Assembly (NCBI GenBank): GCA_003243255.1
Contig: QFQM01000040.1
Coordinates: 1-28,971 of the forward strand
Source of the DNA: Flavobacterium psychrophilum
Lineage (GTDB): Bacteria > Bacteroidota > Bacteroidia > Flavobacteriales > Flavobacteriaceae
Direction: 5' to 3'
Length of the DNA stretch: 28,971 nt
How positions within the stretch are numbered: the first letter of the stretch is position 1; every line of letters starts with the position of its first letter. The translations under genes and the position numbers were made by a program. The notes beneath the pieces are model-generated. The model did not search any database and was not told the origin of the DNA. It was given only the letters and a program-made list of their open reading frames with translations. This document shows, in pieces, positions 10,497 through 18,582 of the stretch.

Positions 10497-10522
10497 AAAA
10501 AGCTCCTTTATGGGAGCTTTTT
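10497..10522. terminator. Terminator between the yihY-like gene and the STAS-like gene
   Basis: Ten-base arms (10497-10506 and 10513-10522), an A-run on the left, a T-run on the right and a 6-nt loop. It lies between convergent genes and can serve both. Confidence 0.85.
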
Positions 10523-10546
10523 ACTTATAGATATTTTTGGAATTCA

Positions 10547-10918
10547 CTATTCGTCGCTTCGACCAGAAACCCAGTCAACAGCTTTATGGTAATCGGCTTT
10601 ATGATAGCCTCGAAATTCACCCGGCATCACTTTACTAAATACTGCGGTAAAATTAATCACAGTCTCTGAATCGGAAATTATTGCTGCCCTGTTCCACCTT
10701 GTGATATGGTTAATTCCAAGCAATGCATCCTGTATCCATGCGCCGAGGGTAAAATCTGTGGGTGAATTATCAAGGAATAGAAGATAATTGAGCTGTCCGG
10801 TTTTCTCGACCAGATTGGCAACCTGTAGTTTTACAATATCGAAATCTTCTTTGGTTACTTCTCCATCAGAACGAAAGCCTACCATAGTAGCAGGAAGGTC
10901 AGGAATTTGTACTATCAT
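10547..10918 (-). CDS. STAS/SEC14 (SpoIIAA-like) domain protein
   Basis: This 123-residue cytoplasmic protein has no signal peptide or membrane segment. It resembles the SpoIIAA-like STAS/SEC14 domain family: a short beta strand (MIVQIPDLPATMVGFRSDG), a helix (EVTKEDFDIVKLQVANLVEK), a core strand (LNYLLFLDN), and the later RAAIISDSE and F...PGEFRGY segments near the C-terminus. Members of this family have no agreed biochemical function, and lipid or protein binding is only guessed from the fold. It forms a single gene, convergent with the yihY-like gene. The upstream gap to the GNAT gene is 97 bases and shows no strong hairpin, so read-through from the GNAT gene is possible. Confidence 0.75.
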   Translation of the reverse strand: MIVQIPDLPATMVGFRSDGEVTKEDFDIVKLQVANLVEKTGQLNYLLFLDNSPTDFTLGAWIQDALLGINHITRWNRAAIISDSETVINFTAVFSKVMPGEFRGYHKADYHKAVDWVSGRSDE

Positions 10919-11015
10919 GATTTTAGGTTTATGGTTTATACCTATAAAGGTAAGTACCTAAGCCTTAAACATACGTTAGAAGCGTCATAATATAAACAGA
11001 AAAATAGACTGAATA

Positions 11016-11507
11016 CTATAGCGCCTTTTCCATGATAAAGTCTTCCATCAGGTAACCGTTACCAATATTTATGTCTTCCTCCCCAGCTTTGCTGTAACCG
11101 CTCTTTTCATAAAATGTTACGGCAGAATTGTAACGATTCACATTCAGGCTAACCTTATCGTTACCATTTTTAAGTGCTGCTTCTTCTATTTTTTGAATTA
11201 GTAACCTGCCTGCTCCTTTACCTTGTGTTTCGGGAAGCACATACAGTTTGTGCAGTTTTGTAATTCCGGTATGATAATTCAGTTCATAGGAAGCGAAACC
11301 AAGGTATTCATCATTCTCAGACAACAACAGAAAATGATGTCCCTTTACAGCAATCTGCTCGGTAATGGCTTCAAGGCTGTACATCATTTTCAGCATATAA
11401 TTTACCTGCTCGGAAGTAAGTATTTTATCATAGGCAACGTGCCATGTTTTAATAGCTAAGTCATTAATAATCTGGAAGTCTTCAAGCGTTGCTTTACGTA
11501 TTTGCAT
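11016..11507 (-). CDS. GNAT family N-acetyltransferase
   Basis: The 163-residue product is a single GNAT domain that transfers acetyl groups from acetyl-CoA to an amine; the acceptor cannot be read from the sequence. The acetyl-CoA pyrophosphate loop is QGKGAG at residues 95-100, right after the core strand LHKLYVLPE. SLNVNRYNSAVTFYEKSGY is the usual beta5-alpha4 segment. An ATG 120 bases further upstream is in frame, but its extra 40 residues (Phe/Ile/Pro-rich) do not look like GNAT, and the core begins with MQIRKATLEDF, so the start at 11507 is preferred. This leaves 139 bases to the divergent gene at 11647. Confidence 0.88.
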   Translation of the reverse strand: MQIRKATLEDFQIINDLAIKTWHVAYDKILTSEQVNYMLKMMYSLEAITEQIAVKGHHFLLLSENDEYLGFASYELNYHTGITKLHKLYVLPETQGKGAGRLLIQKIEEAALKNGNDKVSLNVNRYNSAVTFYEKSGYSKAGEEDINIGNGYLMEDFIMEKAL

Positions 11508-11646
11508 TATTCTGTATAAATTAAAAAACCTTATTGTGACTGGTTTTTTGGAAGGTGGTAAAGGTATAAAAAAAATATTGGCACAGTAATTGGATATTAC
11601 CAAATAACTTATAAAATTGCCGGGCAAGTCCTAATTTACTTAAACC

Positions 11647-12834
11647 ATGAAAACGATTTTTAAACATATAGCACTTTTCGCATTTTTTATTGCTGGCGAT
11701 GTCTTTGCGCAGGATGTAACAACTGTGAGAGCAAACAGCAGCGACATAAGCGATAACTTAGATCTACGGGCTGTCGCTTCTATATTTGGAGATTCAAGCG
11801 ATCTTGAAGACTTTGAAAGAAGGCTTAACGACCCTGATCAGCAAATATCGAACCTTGACCTTAACGGAGATAACAGGGTAGATTACCTGAGGGTTATTGA
11901 AGCAACGGAGAATAATACCCACCTTATAATTATTCAGGCTGTACTTAGTGCAGACGTGTTTCAGGATATTGCAACCATAGAAGTTGAAAGAGACAGAAAC
12001 AATAATGTACAGGTTCAGGTTGTAGGAGATGTATATATGTATGGGCCAAACTATATTTATCAGCCCGTATATGCATACAATCCATTTATATTTGACATTT
12101 TTTGGGTAAGCAGCTACCGTCCTTATTATTCTCCATGGTATTGGGGATATTATCCAACCTACTATAGCTATTGGGCTCCATATCCAGTATACCGATACAG
12201 AAGCCACGTGCGTACTTACATAAATCCAAGGCACACTTACGCCTACACCACTGTAAGAAGCAGTTCGCGTGCACAGACTATGTATAGCAGCAGAAGACAG
12301 AATGGTTATGAAAGACAACATCCCAACACTTCTTTCTCAAGCAGAAACGCAAATGCAAGCAATCGTTATGCACTTGAGCAAAGCAGGGCTACGGTAAAAG
12401 GTTCTCGCGGAACTACAACTACCAGAAATTCGTTTTCTAATTCTTCAAGAGTAGAGAGTTCTAACATAAACACAGTACGCAAAAATGGCAATACTGTAAG
12501 ATCTGTAGACAACAGTTCGTCAAGAAATATGCAGCAAGTGAGAACTTCTGATGCTCCTGCCAGGACGAGAAATCAAAGTACGCAGCCTGCCAGAGTGGAA
12601 AGAAGCACACCGGTAAATAATACGAGAAATATGGAACGCAGTACAACTGCACCAGCAAGGAATATCGAGCGCAGTGCACCCGTACAACGTTCGGCTCCTG
12701 CACCCTCAAACAATTCAATGAGTGTACCTGCAAGAAGCAGTGCCCCAACAATGAGAAGCACTCCGGCTCCTGCCAGACAAAGTGCTCCGGCAGCCCCTGC
12801 ACAACGTGGCGGAGGCGGAGGAAGAAGAGGTTAA
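11647..12834 (+). CDS. Exported hypothetical protein with EF-hand-like loop and low-complexity tail
   Basis: I do not recognise a named family. A signal peptide ends at about residues 19-22 (DVFAQD). Next is a folded domain of about 110 residues containing DLNGDNRVDYLRV at 71-83, a Ca-binding-like loop (Asp71, Asn73, Asp75, Asp79) similar to EF-hand or dockerin loops, though one loop only. Residues 125-190 are extremely rich in Tyr, Trp and Pro (YYSPWYWGYYPTYYSYW). The remaining 200 residues are Ser/Arg/Asn/Thr-rich and then Ala/Pro/Arg-rich with repeated SAPA- and ARS-type words, ending RGGGGGRRG. That tail is probably disordered and strongly basic. It is most likely periplasmic or surface-exposed; Gly/Tyr-rich Bacteroidota proteins of this kind are usually annotated hypothetical. 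A hairpin follows the stop. Confidence 0.72.
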   Translation: MKTIFKHIALFAFFIAGDVFAQDVTTVRANSSDISDNLDLRAVASIFGDSSDLEDFERRLNDPDQQISNLDLNGDNRVDYLRVIEATENNTHLIIIQAVLSADVFQDIATIEVERDRNNNVQVQVVGDVYMYGPNYIYQPVYAYNPFIFDIFWVSSYRPYYSPWYWGYYPTYYSYWAPYPVYRYRSHVRTYINPRHTYAYTTVRSSSRAQTMYSSRRQNGYERQHPNTSFSSRNANASNRYALEQSRATVKGSRGTTTTRNSFSNSSRVESSNINTVRKNGNTVRSVDNSSSRNMQQVRTSDAPARTRNQSTQPARVERSTPVNNTRNMERSTTAPARNIERSAPVQRSAPAPSNNSMSVPARSSAPTMRSTPAPARQSAPAAPAQRGGGGGRRG

Positions 12835-12856
12835 GTTAATTCTATTTATATCTGAA

Positions 12857-12890
12857 GAAAGAGCATCGCAGCCATAAGCGGTGCTCTTTC
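12857..12890 (+). terminator. Terminator after the Tyr/Ser/Arg-rich protein gene
   Basis: Thirteen-base arms (12857-12869 and 12878-12890) with one T-G pair and an 8-nt loop, followed by a short T-rich stretch. Confidence 0.75.
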
Positions 12891-12959
12891 TGTTTTACAG
12901 CATTAACAAACATTAGCACAAGTTTAATAGAGCGTTATAAGCATTCTGAAAATCAGCGC

Positions 12960-12985
12960 AGTAATTTTATGATATCGAAATTACT
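12960..12985. promoter_or_regulatory. Inverted repeat upstream of the DJ-1/PfpI gene (possible operator)
   Basis: The arms AGTAATTT (12960-12967) and AAATTACT (12978-12985) are perfect 8-bp complements around a 10-bp centre, 20 bp before the start codon. The spacing suits a dimeric regulator, but no family can be named; this is inference from symmetry only. Confidence 0.3.
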
Positions 12986-13005
12986 AATATCAAAAAATTA
13001 CAACT

Positions 13006-13554
13006 ATGAGCAAGAGAATCGCCATACTGGCAACAGACGGTTTCGAAGAAAGCGAACTGAAATCACCTAAAGAACATTTAGAGCAACAAGGCTGGACGGC
13101 TGAGATTGTCAGCCTGAAAAGCGGAACCATTAAAGCATGGGCTGAGAAAAACTGGGGTAAAGAGTATAATGTAGACAAAACACTTGATGAAGTAACCTCA
13201 TCCGATTATAATGCGCTTGTATTACCGGGAGGTGTTATCAACCCGGATTTGTTAAGAAGGCATGACAAGGCCATTGCATTCGTGAAATCTTTTTTTGATG
13301 AAAAGAAACCCGTTGCAGCTATTTGTCACGGTCCGCAAATACTTATCAATGCAGATGTTGTTGATGGAAGAGAGCTAACCTCTTTTATGTCTATAAGAAA
13401 AGATCTGGAGAATGCAGGTGCCAAATGGACCGATAAAGAGGTTGTTGTAGACAACGGACTTGTAACCAGCCGAACTCCTGACGACCTGCCCGCTTTCAAC
13501 AAAAAAATGGTTGAAGAAATTAAAGAGGGAAAACATGAACTCCAGAGAAGTTAA
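13006..13554 (+). CDS. DJ-1/PfpI family protein (type 1 glutamine amidotransferase-like, stress protein type)
   Basis: This 182-residue cytoplasmic protein has the full PfpI/DJ-1 fold. The acidic residues of the FEESE motif (residues 13-17) lie near the active site. The nucleophile elbow AICHGPQ has Cys107 and His108. LVLPGGV is at about residues 65-71, and the TSRTPDDLPAF motif near the end is typical of the YhbO/PfpI/GSP18 subgroup. Proteins of this subgroup have been linked to stress resistance and to protease or deglycase activity; which applies here is unknown. No signal peptide is present. It is followed by a strong hairpin and so is probably a single-gene unit. An inverted repeat 20 bp upstream could be an operator. 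Confidence 0.9.
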   Translation: MSKRIAILATDGFEESELKSPKEHLEQQGWTAEIVSLKSGTIKAWAEKNWGKEYNVDKTLDEVTSSDYNALVLPGGVINPDLLRRHDKAIAFVKSFFDEKKPVAAICHGPQILINADVVDGRELTSFMSIRKDLENAGAKWTDKEVVVDNGLVTSRTPDDLPAFNKKMVEEIKEGKHELQRS

Positions 13555-13582
13555 TTGCAAGGTTGAAACTTTGATTCACCCT

Positions 13583-13622
13583 GAAAGCTTTTATACCATT
13601 GTGTATAAAGGCTTTCTTTTTT
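13583..13622 (+). terminator. Terminator after the DJ-1/PfpI gene
   Basis: A long stem pairs GAAAGC plus TTTATAC with GTATAAA plus GCTTTC, with one internal mismatch, and is followed by a run of T. It makes an upstream in-frame start at 13599 for the next gene unlikely. Confidence 0.8.
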
Positions 13623-13646
13623 ATATTTACTCAAACAAATTTCACA

Positions 13647-14417
13647 ATGGAAACTAAAATACTATTACTGCTTACAATTATGACATTTCAGGCAAATGCA
13701 CAACTTAAACCTATTGCTTACAAAGACGATAGGCAAAAACTGAACGGATTCGCTGCCGTTCCCTCAAAGCCATTAAAAGAAAAACCAGGAATACTTATAC
13801 TACCTGCATGGAAAGGGATTTCCAATCATTCAAAAGAAACTGCCGAAAAATTATCGAAACTGGGATACTATGCTTTTATCGCTGACATTTACGGAGAGGG
13901 CAACTACCCTGCTACCGTAGAAGAAGCAGGAAAACAATCGGGCAAATACAAAAACGATTATAAGGCATATCAAAAGCGCATTTCACTGGCCTTGGAACAG
14001 CTCGTAAAAAGCGGTGCAGATGCTAATAACATTGTGATCATTGGTTATTGTTTTGGCGGTACGGGTGCTCTTGAAGCTGCGCGTGGCGGACTTCCGGTGC
14101 AGGGCGTAGTTTCGTTTCATGGAGGCCTGGGCAAAGATGCCTCAAGGCCAAATGAACCCATAAAGACTAAGGTATTGGTGCTACATGGTGCTGATGACCC
14201 TTATGTTCCGCAAAAGGATATTGATGCTTTCCAAAAAGAAATGAAAGATGGCAAGGCCGACTGGCAAATGGTATATTACGGCAATGCTGTACATGCTTTT
14301 ACTGAAAAAGAATCAGGTAACGACAACTCTAAAGGAGCTGCATATAACGAAAAAGCCGACAAACGTTCTTGGAGTGACTTTATGGCTTTCCTGAACGAGT
14401 TATTTGGGACAAAATAA
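13647..14417 (+). CDS. Secreted dienelactone-hydrolase-family alpha/beta hydrolase
   Basis: The 256-residue product starts with a short signal peptide (METKILLLLTIMTFQANAQ), so it is exported. The mature part is a single alpha/beta hydrolase fold of the dienelactone hydrolase family. The nucleophile is Cys135 in GYCFGGTG, the acid Asp183/Asp184 in HGADDPYVP, and the base His216 in AVHAFTEKE. This Cys-Asp-His triad separates it from ordinary Ser esterases. The true substrate is unknown; many bacterial homologues are annotated so without catabolic context, and no aromatic-degradation genes are nearby. The ATG at 13647 is chosen because the 16 extra upstream residues would fall inside the preceding terminator and would bury the signal peptide. 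Confidence 0.88.
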   Translation: METKILLLLTIMTFQANAQLKPIAYKDDRQKLNGFAAVPSKPLKEKPGILILPAWKGISNHSKETAEKLSKLGYYAFIADIYGEGNYPATVEEAGKQSGKYKNDYKAYQKRISLALEQLVKSGADANNIVIIGYCFGGTGALEAARGGLPVQGVVSFHGGLGKDASRPNEPIKTKVLVLHGADDPYVPQKDIDAFQKEMKDGKADWQMVYYGNAVHAFTEKESGNDNSKGAAYNEKADKRSWSDFMAFLNELFGTK

Positions 14418-14554
14418 ATCAATAACTAGCAGCATCGGGACTCAAAAGCTTTATGTTTTCGATTAGCTCCGTGGTTTCTGTAGCTACGATATTTTATATT
14501 GTACACACTCAATAATAATATTACTATATTTACTTTTATTCTAACCTGATTTAA

Positions 14555-15583
14555 ATGAAAAACACACTATTGCTTGCTGCTGTAGCATGCTTTATAGCTT
14601 CATGCTCATCTACAGCTCAGGCTCCTCAGCAAAAAGACTACGCGAAGGCCGATGTAGAAAAATACATGAAAATCATTACCCAGGCAGATCTTAAAAAGCA
14701 CCTGTATATTGTTGCAGGTGATGAGATGCAGGGACGTAATACCGGAGAAGAAGGCCAAAAGAAAGCCGGAAAATACCTTATTGAACAATACAAAAAAGAT
14801 GGCATCTCCTACCCTAAGGGTGCGACAACTTTTTACCAGCCGGTGCCTTCAGCATTTATGACAAGAGCTTTCAGCCCGAAACTGAGTGATTCTGAAAATA
14901 TATGGGCGTATATCGAAGGTACTGAGAAACCGGATGAAATACTTGTCATTTCGGCACACTACGACCACGTAGGTATGAAAAATGGTGAAGTTTACAATGG
15001 TGCTGACGATGATGGTTCGGGTACTGTTGCCCTGCTGGAGATTGCACAGGCATTTATGCAGGCTAAAAAAGACGGTTACGGACCTAAACGTTCTATACTA
15101 TTCCTTCACGTTACAGGAGAAGAACACGGACTTCATGGCTCACGCTATTATTCAGAGAATCCGTTATTCCCGATAAGCAATACCATCGCCGACCTTAATA
15201 TTGATATGATTGGCCGTCGTGACGATGCGCATAAAGACAACGGCAACTATGTATATGTTATCGGTTCTGACCGTTTAAGTACCGACCTTCATAACATCAA
15301 TGAAGATGCTAATAAAAAATATACCAAGCTTGATCTCGATTACACGTTTAATGACGTAAACGATCCGAATCAGTTCTATTACAGATCTGACCATTACAAC
15401 TTTGCAAAAAAAGGTATTCCGATCATTTTCTATTTTAACGGGGTACATGATGATTATCACCAGCCGGGGGACGAACCTCAGAAAATTGAATACGACCTGT
15501 TGGCAAAAAGAACCCAGCTTGCTTTTGTAACTGCATGGGAACTGGCAAACAGGGAAAACCGCCCTGTAGTGGATAAGAAATAA
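14555..15583 (+). CDS. M28 family zinc peptidase, lipoprotein
   Basis: This 342-residue exported metallopeptidase has a lipobox IASC, so Cys17 is the likely lipidated residue, followed by a Ser/Thr/Gln-rich linker. All co-catalytic zinc ligands of family M28 are visible: His135 and Asp137 in SAHYDHVG, Asp151 in GADDDGSG, Glu189/Glu190 in TGEEHGLHGS, Asp217 in NIDMIGR and His302 in DDYHQPGD. It should act as an aminopeptidase or carboxypeptidase in the periplasm or on the outer membrane; substrate preference is not readable. Length is normal for the family and there is no added C-terminal sorting domain. It is transcribed alone, with a 137-base leader region after the previous gene and a strong terminator after the stop. 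Confidence 0.92.
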   Translation: MKNTLLLAAVACFIASCSSTAQAPQQKDYAKADVEKYMKIITQADLKKHLYIVAGDEMQGRNTGEEGQKKAGKYLIEQYKKDGISYPKGATTFYQPVPSAFMTRAFSPKLSDSENIWAYIEGTEKPDEILVISAHYDHVGMKNGEVYNGADDDGSGTVALLEIAQAFMQAKKDGYGPKRSILFLHVTGEEHGLHGSRYYSENPLFPISNTIADLNIDMIGRRDDAHKDNGNYVYVIGSDRLSTDLHNINEDANKKYTKLDLDYTFNDVNDPNQFYYRSDHYNFAKKGIPIIFYFNGVHDDYHQPGDEPQKIEYDLLAKRTQLAFVTAWELANRENRPVVDKK

Positions 15584-15589
15584 AAAAAT

Positions 15590-15625
15590 AATGGGGCTGT
15601 CTCACACTTTTGAGATAGCCCCATT
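15590..15625. terminator. Terminator between M28 peptidase and pepD genes
   Basis: Inverted repeat (15590-15604 and 15612-15625) with GGGGCT core and one G-T pair, an A-run before it and T-rich sequence after it, between convergent genes. Confidence 0.85.
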
Positions 15626-15652
15626 TTCTTTATGACTTTAGACCTTTGGACT

Positions 15653-17116
15653 TTATGATTTAGCCGGAATGTTCTCTAAAATCTCAAGAACAAATTTCCA
15701 GTATTTCTGAGCCGACTTAATACTTGCTCTTTCGTCCGGGCTATGCGCTCCTTTGATGGTAGGACCAAAAGAAATCATATCCATATTTGGGTAATTAGTA
15801 CCAAGAATACCACACTCTAATCCTGCATGACAGGCAACTACATGCGGTTGGTTACCATTTTGTTTTTCGTAGATCTCTTTCAGTACTTCAAGTATTGGAG
15901 AGCTAACATTTGGTGTCCATCCCGGGTATGAACCTGCAAAAGTAACCTCACAGCCAATAAGTTCAAATGTTGAACGAAGCGCATTGGCAAGGTCAAACTT
16001 AGAGGTTTCTACAGATGAACGTGTAAGACATCCTACATGAATGTTACCGTCTTTCACAATAACTCTTGCAATATTGTTAGACGTTTCAACAAGATTCTCC
16101 ATGTCGGCACTCATGCGGTATACTCCATTATGAGCAGCATATAATGCACGGATAAGCCCTTCCTGAACGCCAAGCTCCATAATCTTAGCAGGTAGTTCGC
16201 CTTTTACTATAGTTATATTTAGGTTAGGTTCAGTAGTTTTGTATTCCGCTTTGATATCATTGATTACTTCCTGCATATCGAATACAAAAGCCTCATCAAA
16301 AATTTCAGAAATGATTACTGTTGCAACACTTTCTCTTGGAATAGCATTACGAAGGCTACCACCGTTAATTTCAGAAATTTGAAGACCAAAGTTCTCAAAA
16401 CCATCAAATAGCAGACGGTTCATGATCTTGTTGGCATTACCTAAACCTTTATCGATATCCATACCTGAGTGACCTCCGTTAAGACCATTTACTGTAATGG
16501 TATAACCCACAGAGTTTTCAGGAACTTCTTCTTCATGGTATTCACGCACAGCAGTAACATCTACCCCACCTGCACAACCGATATCGATCTCATCATCCTC
16601 TTCGGTATCAAGATTAAGAAGTATCTCACCCTGAAGCAGTCCTCCTTTAAGACCCATTGCGCCTGTCATACCGGTCTCTTCATCAATCGTGAATAATGCC
16701 TCAATAGGCGGGTGAGGAATATCAGTACTTTCAAGTATCGCCATGATAGTCGCTACACCAAGTCCGTTATCAGCCCCAAGAGTCGTTCCTTTTGCACGAA
16801 CCCAGTCGCCATCTACATACATTTCGATACCCTGAGTATCAAAACCAAAGTTGGTACCTGCATTTTTTTGGTGCACCATATCAAGATGCGACTGCATTAC
16901 TATGGTCTTACGGTTTTCTAAACCTTTAGTGGCAGGTTTTTTAATGATAACGTTACCAACTTCGTCCTCAATAGTTTCAAGGCCTAATTGTTTCCCGAAA
17001 TCCTTCATAAAGGCAATTACCCTTTCCTCTTTTTTAGAAGGGCGGGGAACCGCATTCAGGTCGGCAAATTTATTCCAGAGCGCTTTAGGCTCAAGGTTTC
17101 TTATTTCCTGGCTCAT
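15653..17116 (-). CDS. pepD: Aminoacyl-histidine dipeptidase (M20C, cytosol non-specific dipeptidase)
   Basis: This 487-residue cytosolic zinc dipeptidase cleaves Xaa-His and many other dipeptides. The M20 ligand set is complete: His77 and Asp79 in MQSHLDMVHQ, bridging Asp116 in LGADNGLG, catalytic Glu146 and Glu147 in TIDEETGMTG, Asp170 in NLDTEED, and His458 in GAHSPDER. GGHSGMDIDKG marks the lid domain. There is no signal peptide. It starts 30 bases after a small ferredoxin-like gene on the same strand, so the two are probably co-transcribed; the functional link is not obvious. The length is as expected for PepD. Confidence 0.94.
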   Translation of the reverse strand: MSQEIRNLEPKALWNKFADLNAVPRPSKKEERVIAFMKDFGKQLGLETIEDEVGNVIIKKPATKGLENRKTIVMQSHLDMVHQKNAGTNFGFDTQGIEMYVDGDWVRAKGTTLGADNGLGVATIMAILESTDIPHPPIEALFTIDEETGMTGAMGLKGGLLQGEILLNLDTEEDDEIDIGCAGGVDVTAVREYHEEEVPENSVGYTITVNGLNGGHSGMDIDKGLGNANKIMNRLLFDGFENFGLQISEINGGSLRNAIPRESVATVIISEIFDEAFVFDMQEVINDIKAEYKTTEPNLNITIVKGELPAKIMELGVQEGLIRALYAAHNGVYRMSADMENLVETSNNIARVIVKDGNIHVGCLTRSSVETSKFDLANALRSTFELIGCEVTFAGSYPGWTPNVSSPILEVLKEIYEKQNGNQPHVVACHAGLECGILGTNYPNMDMISFGPTIKGAHSPDERASIKSAQKYWKFVLEILENIPAKS

Positions 17117-17146
17117 TTATATTTATGTGTGTTTGTTGTTTTATTC

Positions 17147-17407
17147 TTATTTAAAATATTCTTTTACAATCCTTGGGATTTCCTTTTCCTCCACCTCGCC
17201 TATCCACACATTTTTGGGCTGGATCGAGATTACAGGCGCATGTTTGCAGTTGTCTGTACAGGTCATACGTACCACATCCACATCTTTTCTTAATCCGCAT
17301 TCTTTCAGTTCTATCCTGAAACCTTTGCGGAGCTCTTTACTGTAATGACCGCATTTTTTGCCATCGCAAATAAAAATAACCTTTTCCGGAGCATCTAACT
17401 TTTTCAT
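17147..17407 (-). CDS. Small [2Fe-2S] thioredoxin-like ferredoxin domain protein
   Basis: An 86-residue cytoplasmic protein with Cys14 and Cys19 (ICDGKKCG) and Cys50 and Cys54 (MTCTDNCKHAP), the four-Cys layout of bacterial thioredoxin-fold [2Fe-2S] ferredoxins, plus one further Cys at 37. The short strand VIFICDG at the start and the PVISIQPKNVW region fit the fold. It is likely an electron carrier or a redox/iron-sulfur sensor; no partner oxidoreductase is adjacent. The gene leads into pepD after 30 bases and is divergent from the DUF3810 gene, with only 73 bases between starts, so regulatory sites for both directions are compressed into that gap. Confidence 0.83.
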   Translation of the reverse strand: MKKLDAPEKVIFICDGKKCGHYSKELRKGFRIELKECGLRKDVDVVRMTCTDNCKHAPVISIQPKNVWIGEVEEKEIPRIVKEYFK

Positions 17408-17421
17408 ACGGTTAATTTTAG

Positions 17422-17452
17422 TTTATCCATACAAAAATACTACTTATATTTA
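17422..17452 (+). promoter_or_regulatory. Bacteroidota-type promoter candidate for the DUF3810/sigma cluster
   Basis: TTTA at 17422-17425 and TATATTTA at 17445-17452 are separated by 19 bases, close to the Bacteroidota housekeeping consensus (TTTG or TTG at -33, TAnnTTTG at -7). It lies 28 bases before the chosen ATG at 17481, a suitable distance. The match has one deviation in each box, so it is only a candidate. Confidence 0.4.
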
Positions 17453-17480
17453 CAATCCGCTATCGAATTACCACTTCCTG

Positions 17481-18545
17481 ATGAAGAAAAAATACATCTT
17501 ACCGCTACTGCTCTTACTGCAGATTATCATAATAAACATCCTCTCTGTTTTCCCCGAATTTGTAGAACGCTGGTACAGCAACGGACTGTTTCCTTACCTC
17601 TCGAAAAGCGAACGCATTTTCTTCGGATTATTTGGTTTTTCATTGGGCGACATCATTTACGGGGTCGTAATAATCTTAGCCCTTCGCTGGCTTTGGAAAA
17701 CAAGAAAGACCTGGCGTAAAAACTACAAGGATAACATCCTGAAAATGCTGAGCGCTTTCTCGGTATTTTACTTTCTGTTCCATCTATTATGGGCTATGAA
17801 TTATCATCGTGTGCCACTTAACGAGAAAATGGGCATTGAGAAAGAATATACTCCCGAAGAGCTTGTTGCCTTTACCAAAAGGATTATTGAAAAAACCAAC
17901 GCAATACACCGTCTTATTGAAAAGAACGATAGCATAAAGGTTGTTGTCCCTTACGCTGTTGACGAGGTTTACAGTAAGTCAGTAGATGGTTACAGAGCAA
18001 TGGAACATCAATTTCCTTATTTCAAATTTGAGCACGAAAGCCTGAAATCTTCGCTTATAAGTACACCATTATCCTATATGGGTTTTGGCGGTTATCTTAA
18101 CCCATTTACCAATGAGGCTCAGGTTAATGATAAATTGCCTTTATATGGCCTTCCGGCTACTGCCTGCCATGAGATGTCGCACCAGATAGGTTATGCCAGC
18201 GAAAGCGAAGCTAACTTTATTGGCTATATGGCATCCATTCACAATAAAGACCTTTATTTTCAGTATGCCGGTTATACAATGGCACTAAAATACTGCCTTC
18301 GAAACGTCAATAAGATTGACGAAAACAAGGCTAAAAACCTGGCTAAGTTGGTACTACCGGGTGTTCGCGCCAATTTTAAGGAAAGCGAAGCCTTCAATAA
18401 AAAGTACGAGTCGTTTGTAGAAAGCATATTCGAATATTTTTATGATAATTACCTGAAATTCAACAAACAAAAAGACGGACTTGAGACCTACAGCAAGTTC
18501 GTAGGCTTACTGATAAATTACTATAAGGATAAAGAATTACAATAG
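17481..18545 (+). CDS. DUF3810 membrane protein with HExxH motif (putative zinc metalloprotease)
   Basis: A 354-residue Bacteroidota DUF3810 protein. Three hydrophobic helices lie at about residues 5-23, 45-72 and 88-106; the rest is soluble. The soluble part contains CHEMSHQIGY (His230, Glu231, His234) followed by ESEANF (Glu241, Glu243), the arrangement of gluzincin-type metallopeptidases with a third ligand just downstream. A TPLSYMGFGGYLNPFT stretch before it is also conserved-looking. Protease activity is inferred from the motif and not shown. The start at 17481 is chosen because the 41 residues upstream overlap the divergent gene and lack family character. It is the first gene of a likely four-gene unit; the sigma factor starts 37 bases after its stop. 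Confidence 0.82.
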   Translation: MKKKYILPLLLLLQIIIINILSVFPEFVERWYSNGLFPYLSKSERIFFGLFGFSLGDIIYGVVIILALRWLWKTRKTWRKNYKDNILKMLSAFSVFYFLFHLLWAMNYHRVPLNEKMGIEKEYTPEELVAFTKRIIEKTNAIHRLIEKNDSIKVVVPYAVDEVYSKSVDGYRAMEHQFPYFKFEHESLKSSLISTPLSYMGFGGYLNPFTNEAQVNDKLPLYGLPATACHEMSHQIGYASESEANFIGYMASIHNKDLYFQYAGYTMALKYCLRNVNKIDENKAKNLAKLVLPGVRANFKESEAFNKKYESFVESIFEYFYDNYLKFNKQKDGLETYSKFVGLLINYYKDKELQ

Positions 18546-18582
18546 CCTGTAACAAATTACGGATTTTAGCTACTTATGCACT

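Noticed and set aside
11508..11627. N-terminal 40-residue extension of the GNAT protein
   Set aside because: The extension has no GNAT similarity and occupies the divergent promoter region; the internal ATG starts at the domain border.
12240..12834. Possible repeat array or CRISPR-like pattern in the Ser/Arg/Pro-rich tail
   Set aside because: The repetition is amino-acid bias within an open frame, with no fixed unit length or spacers.
17358..17480. N-terminal 41-residue extension of the DUF3810 protein
   Set aside because: It overlaps the start of the divergent ferredoxin-like gene and the promoter candidate, and places the signal-like first helix internally.
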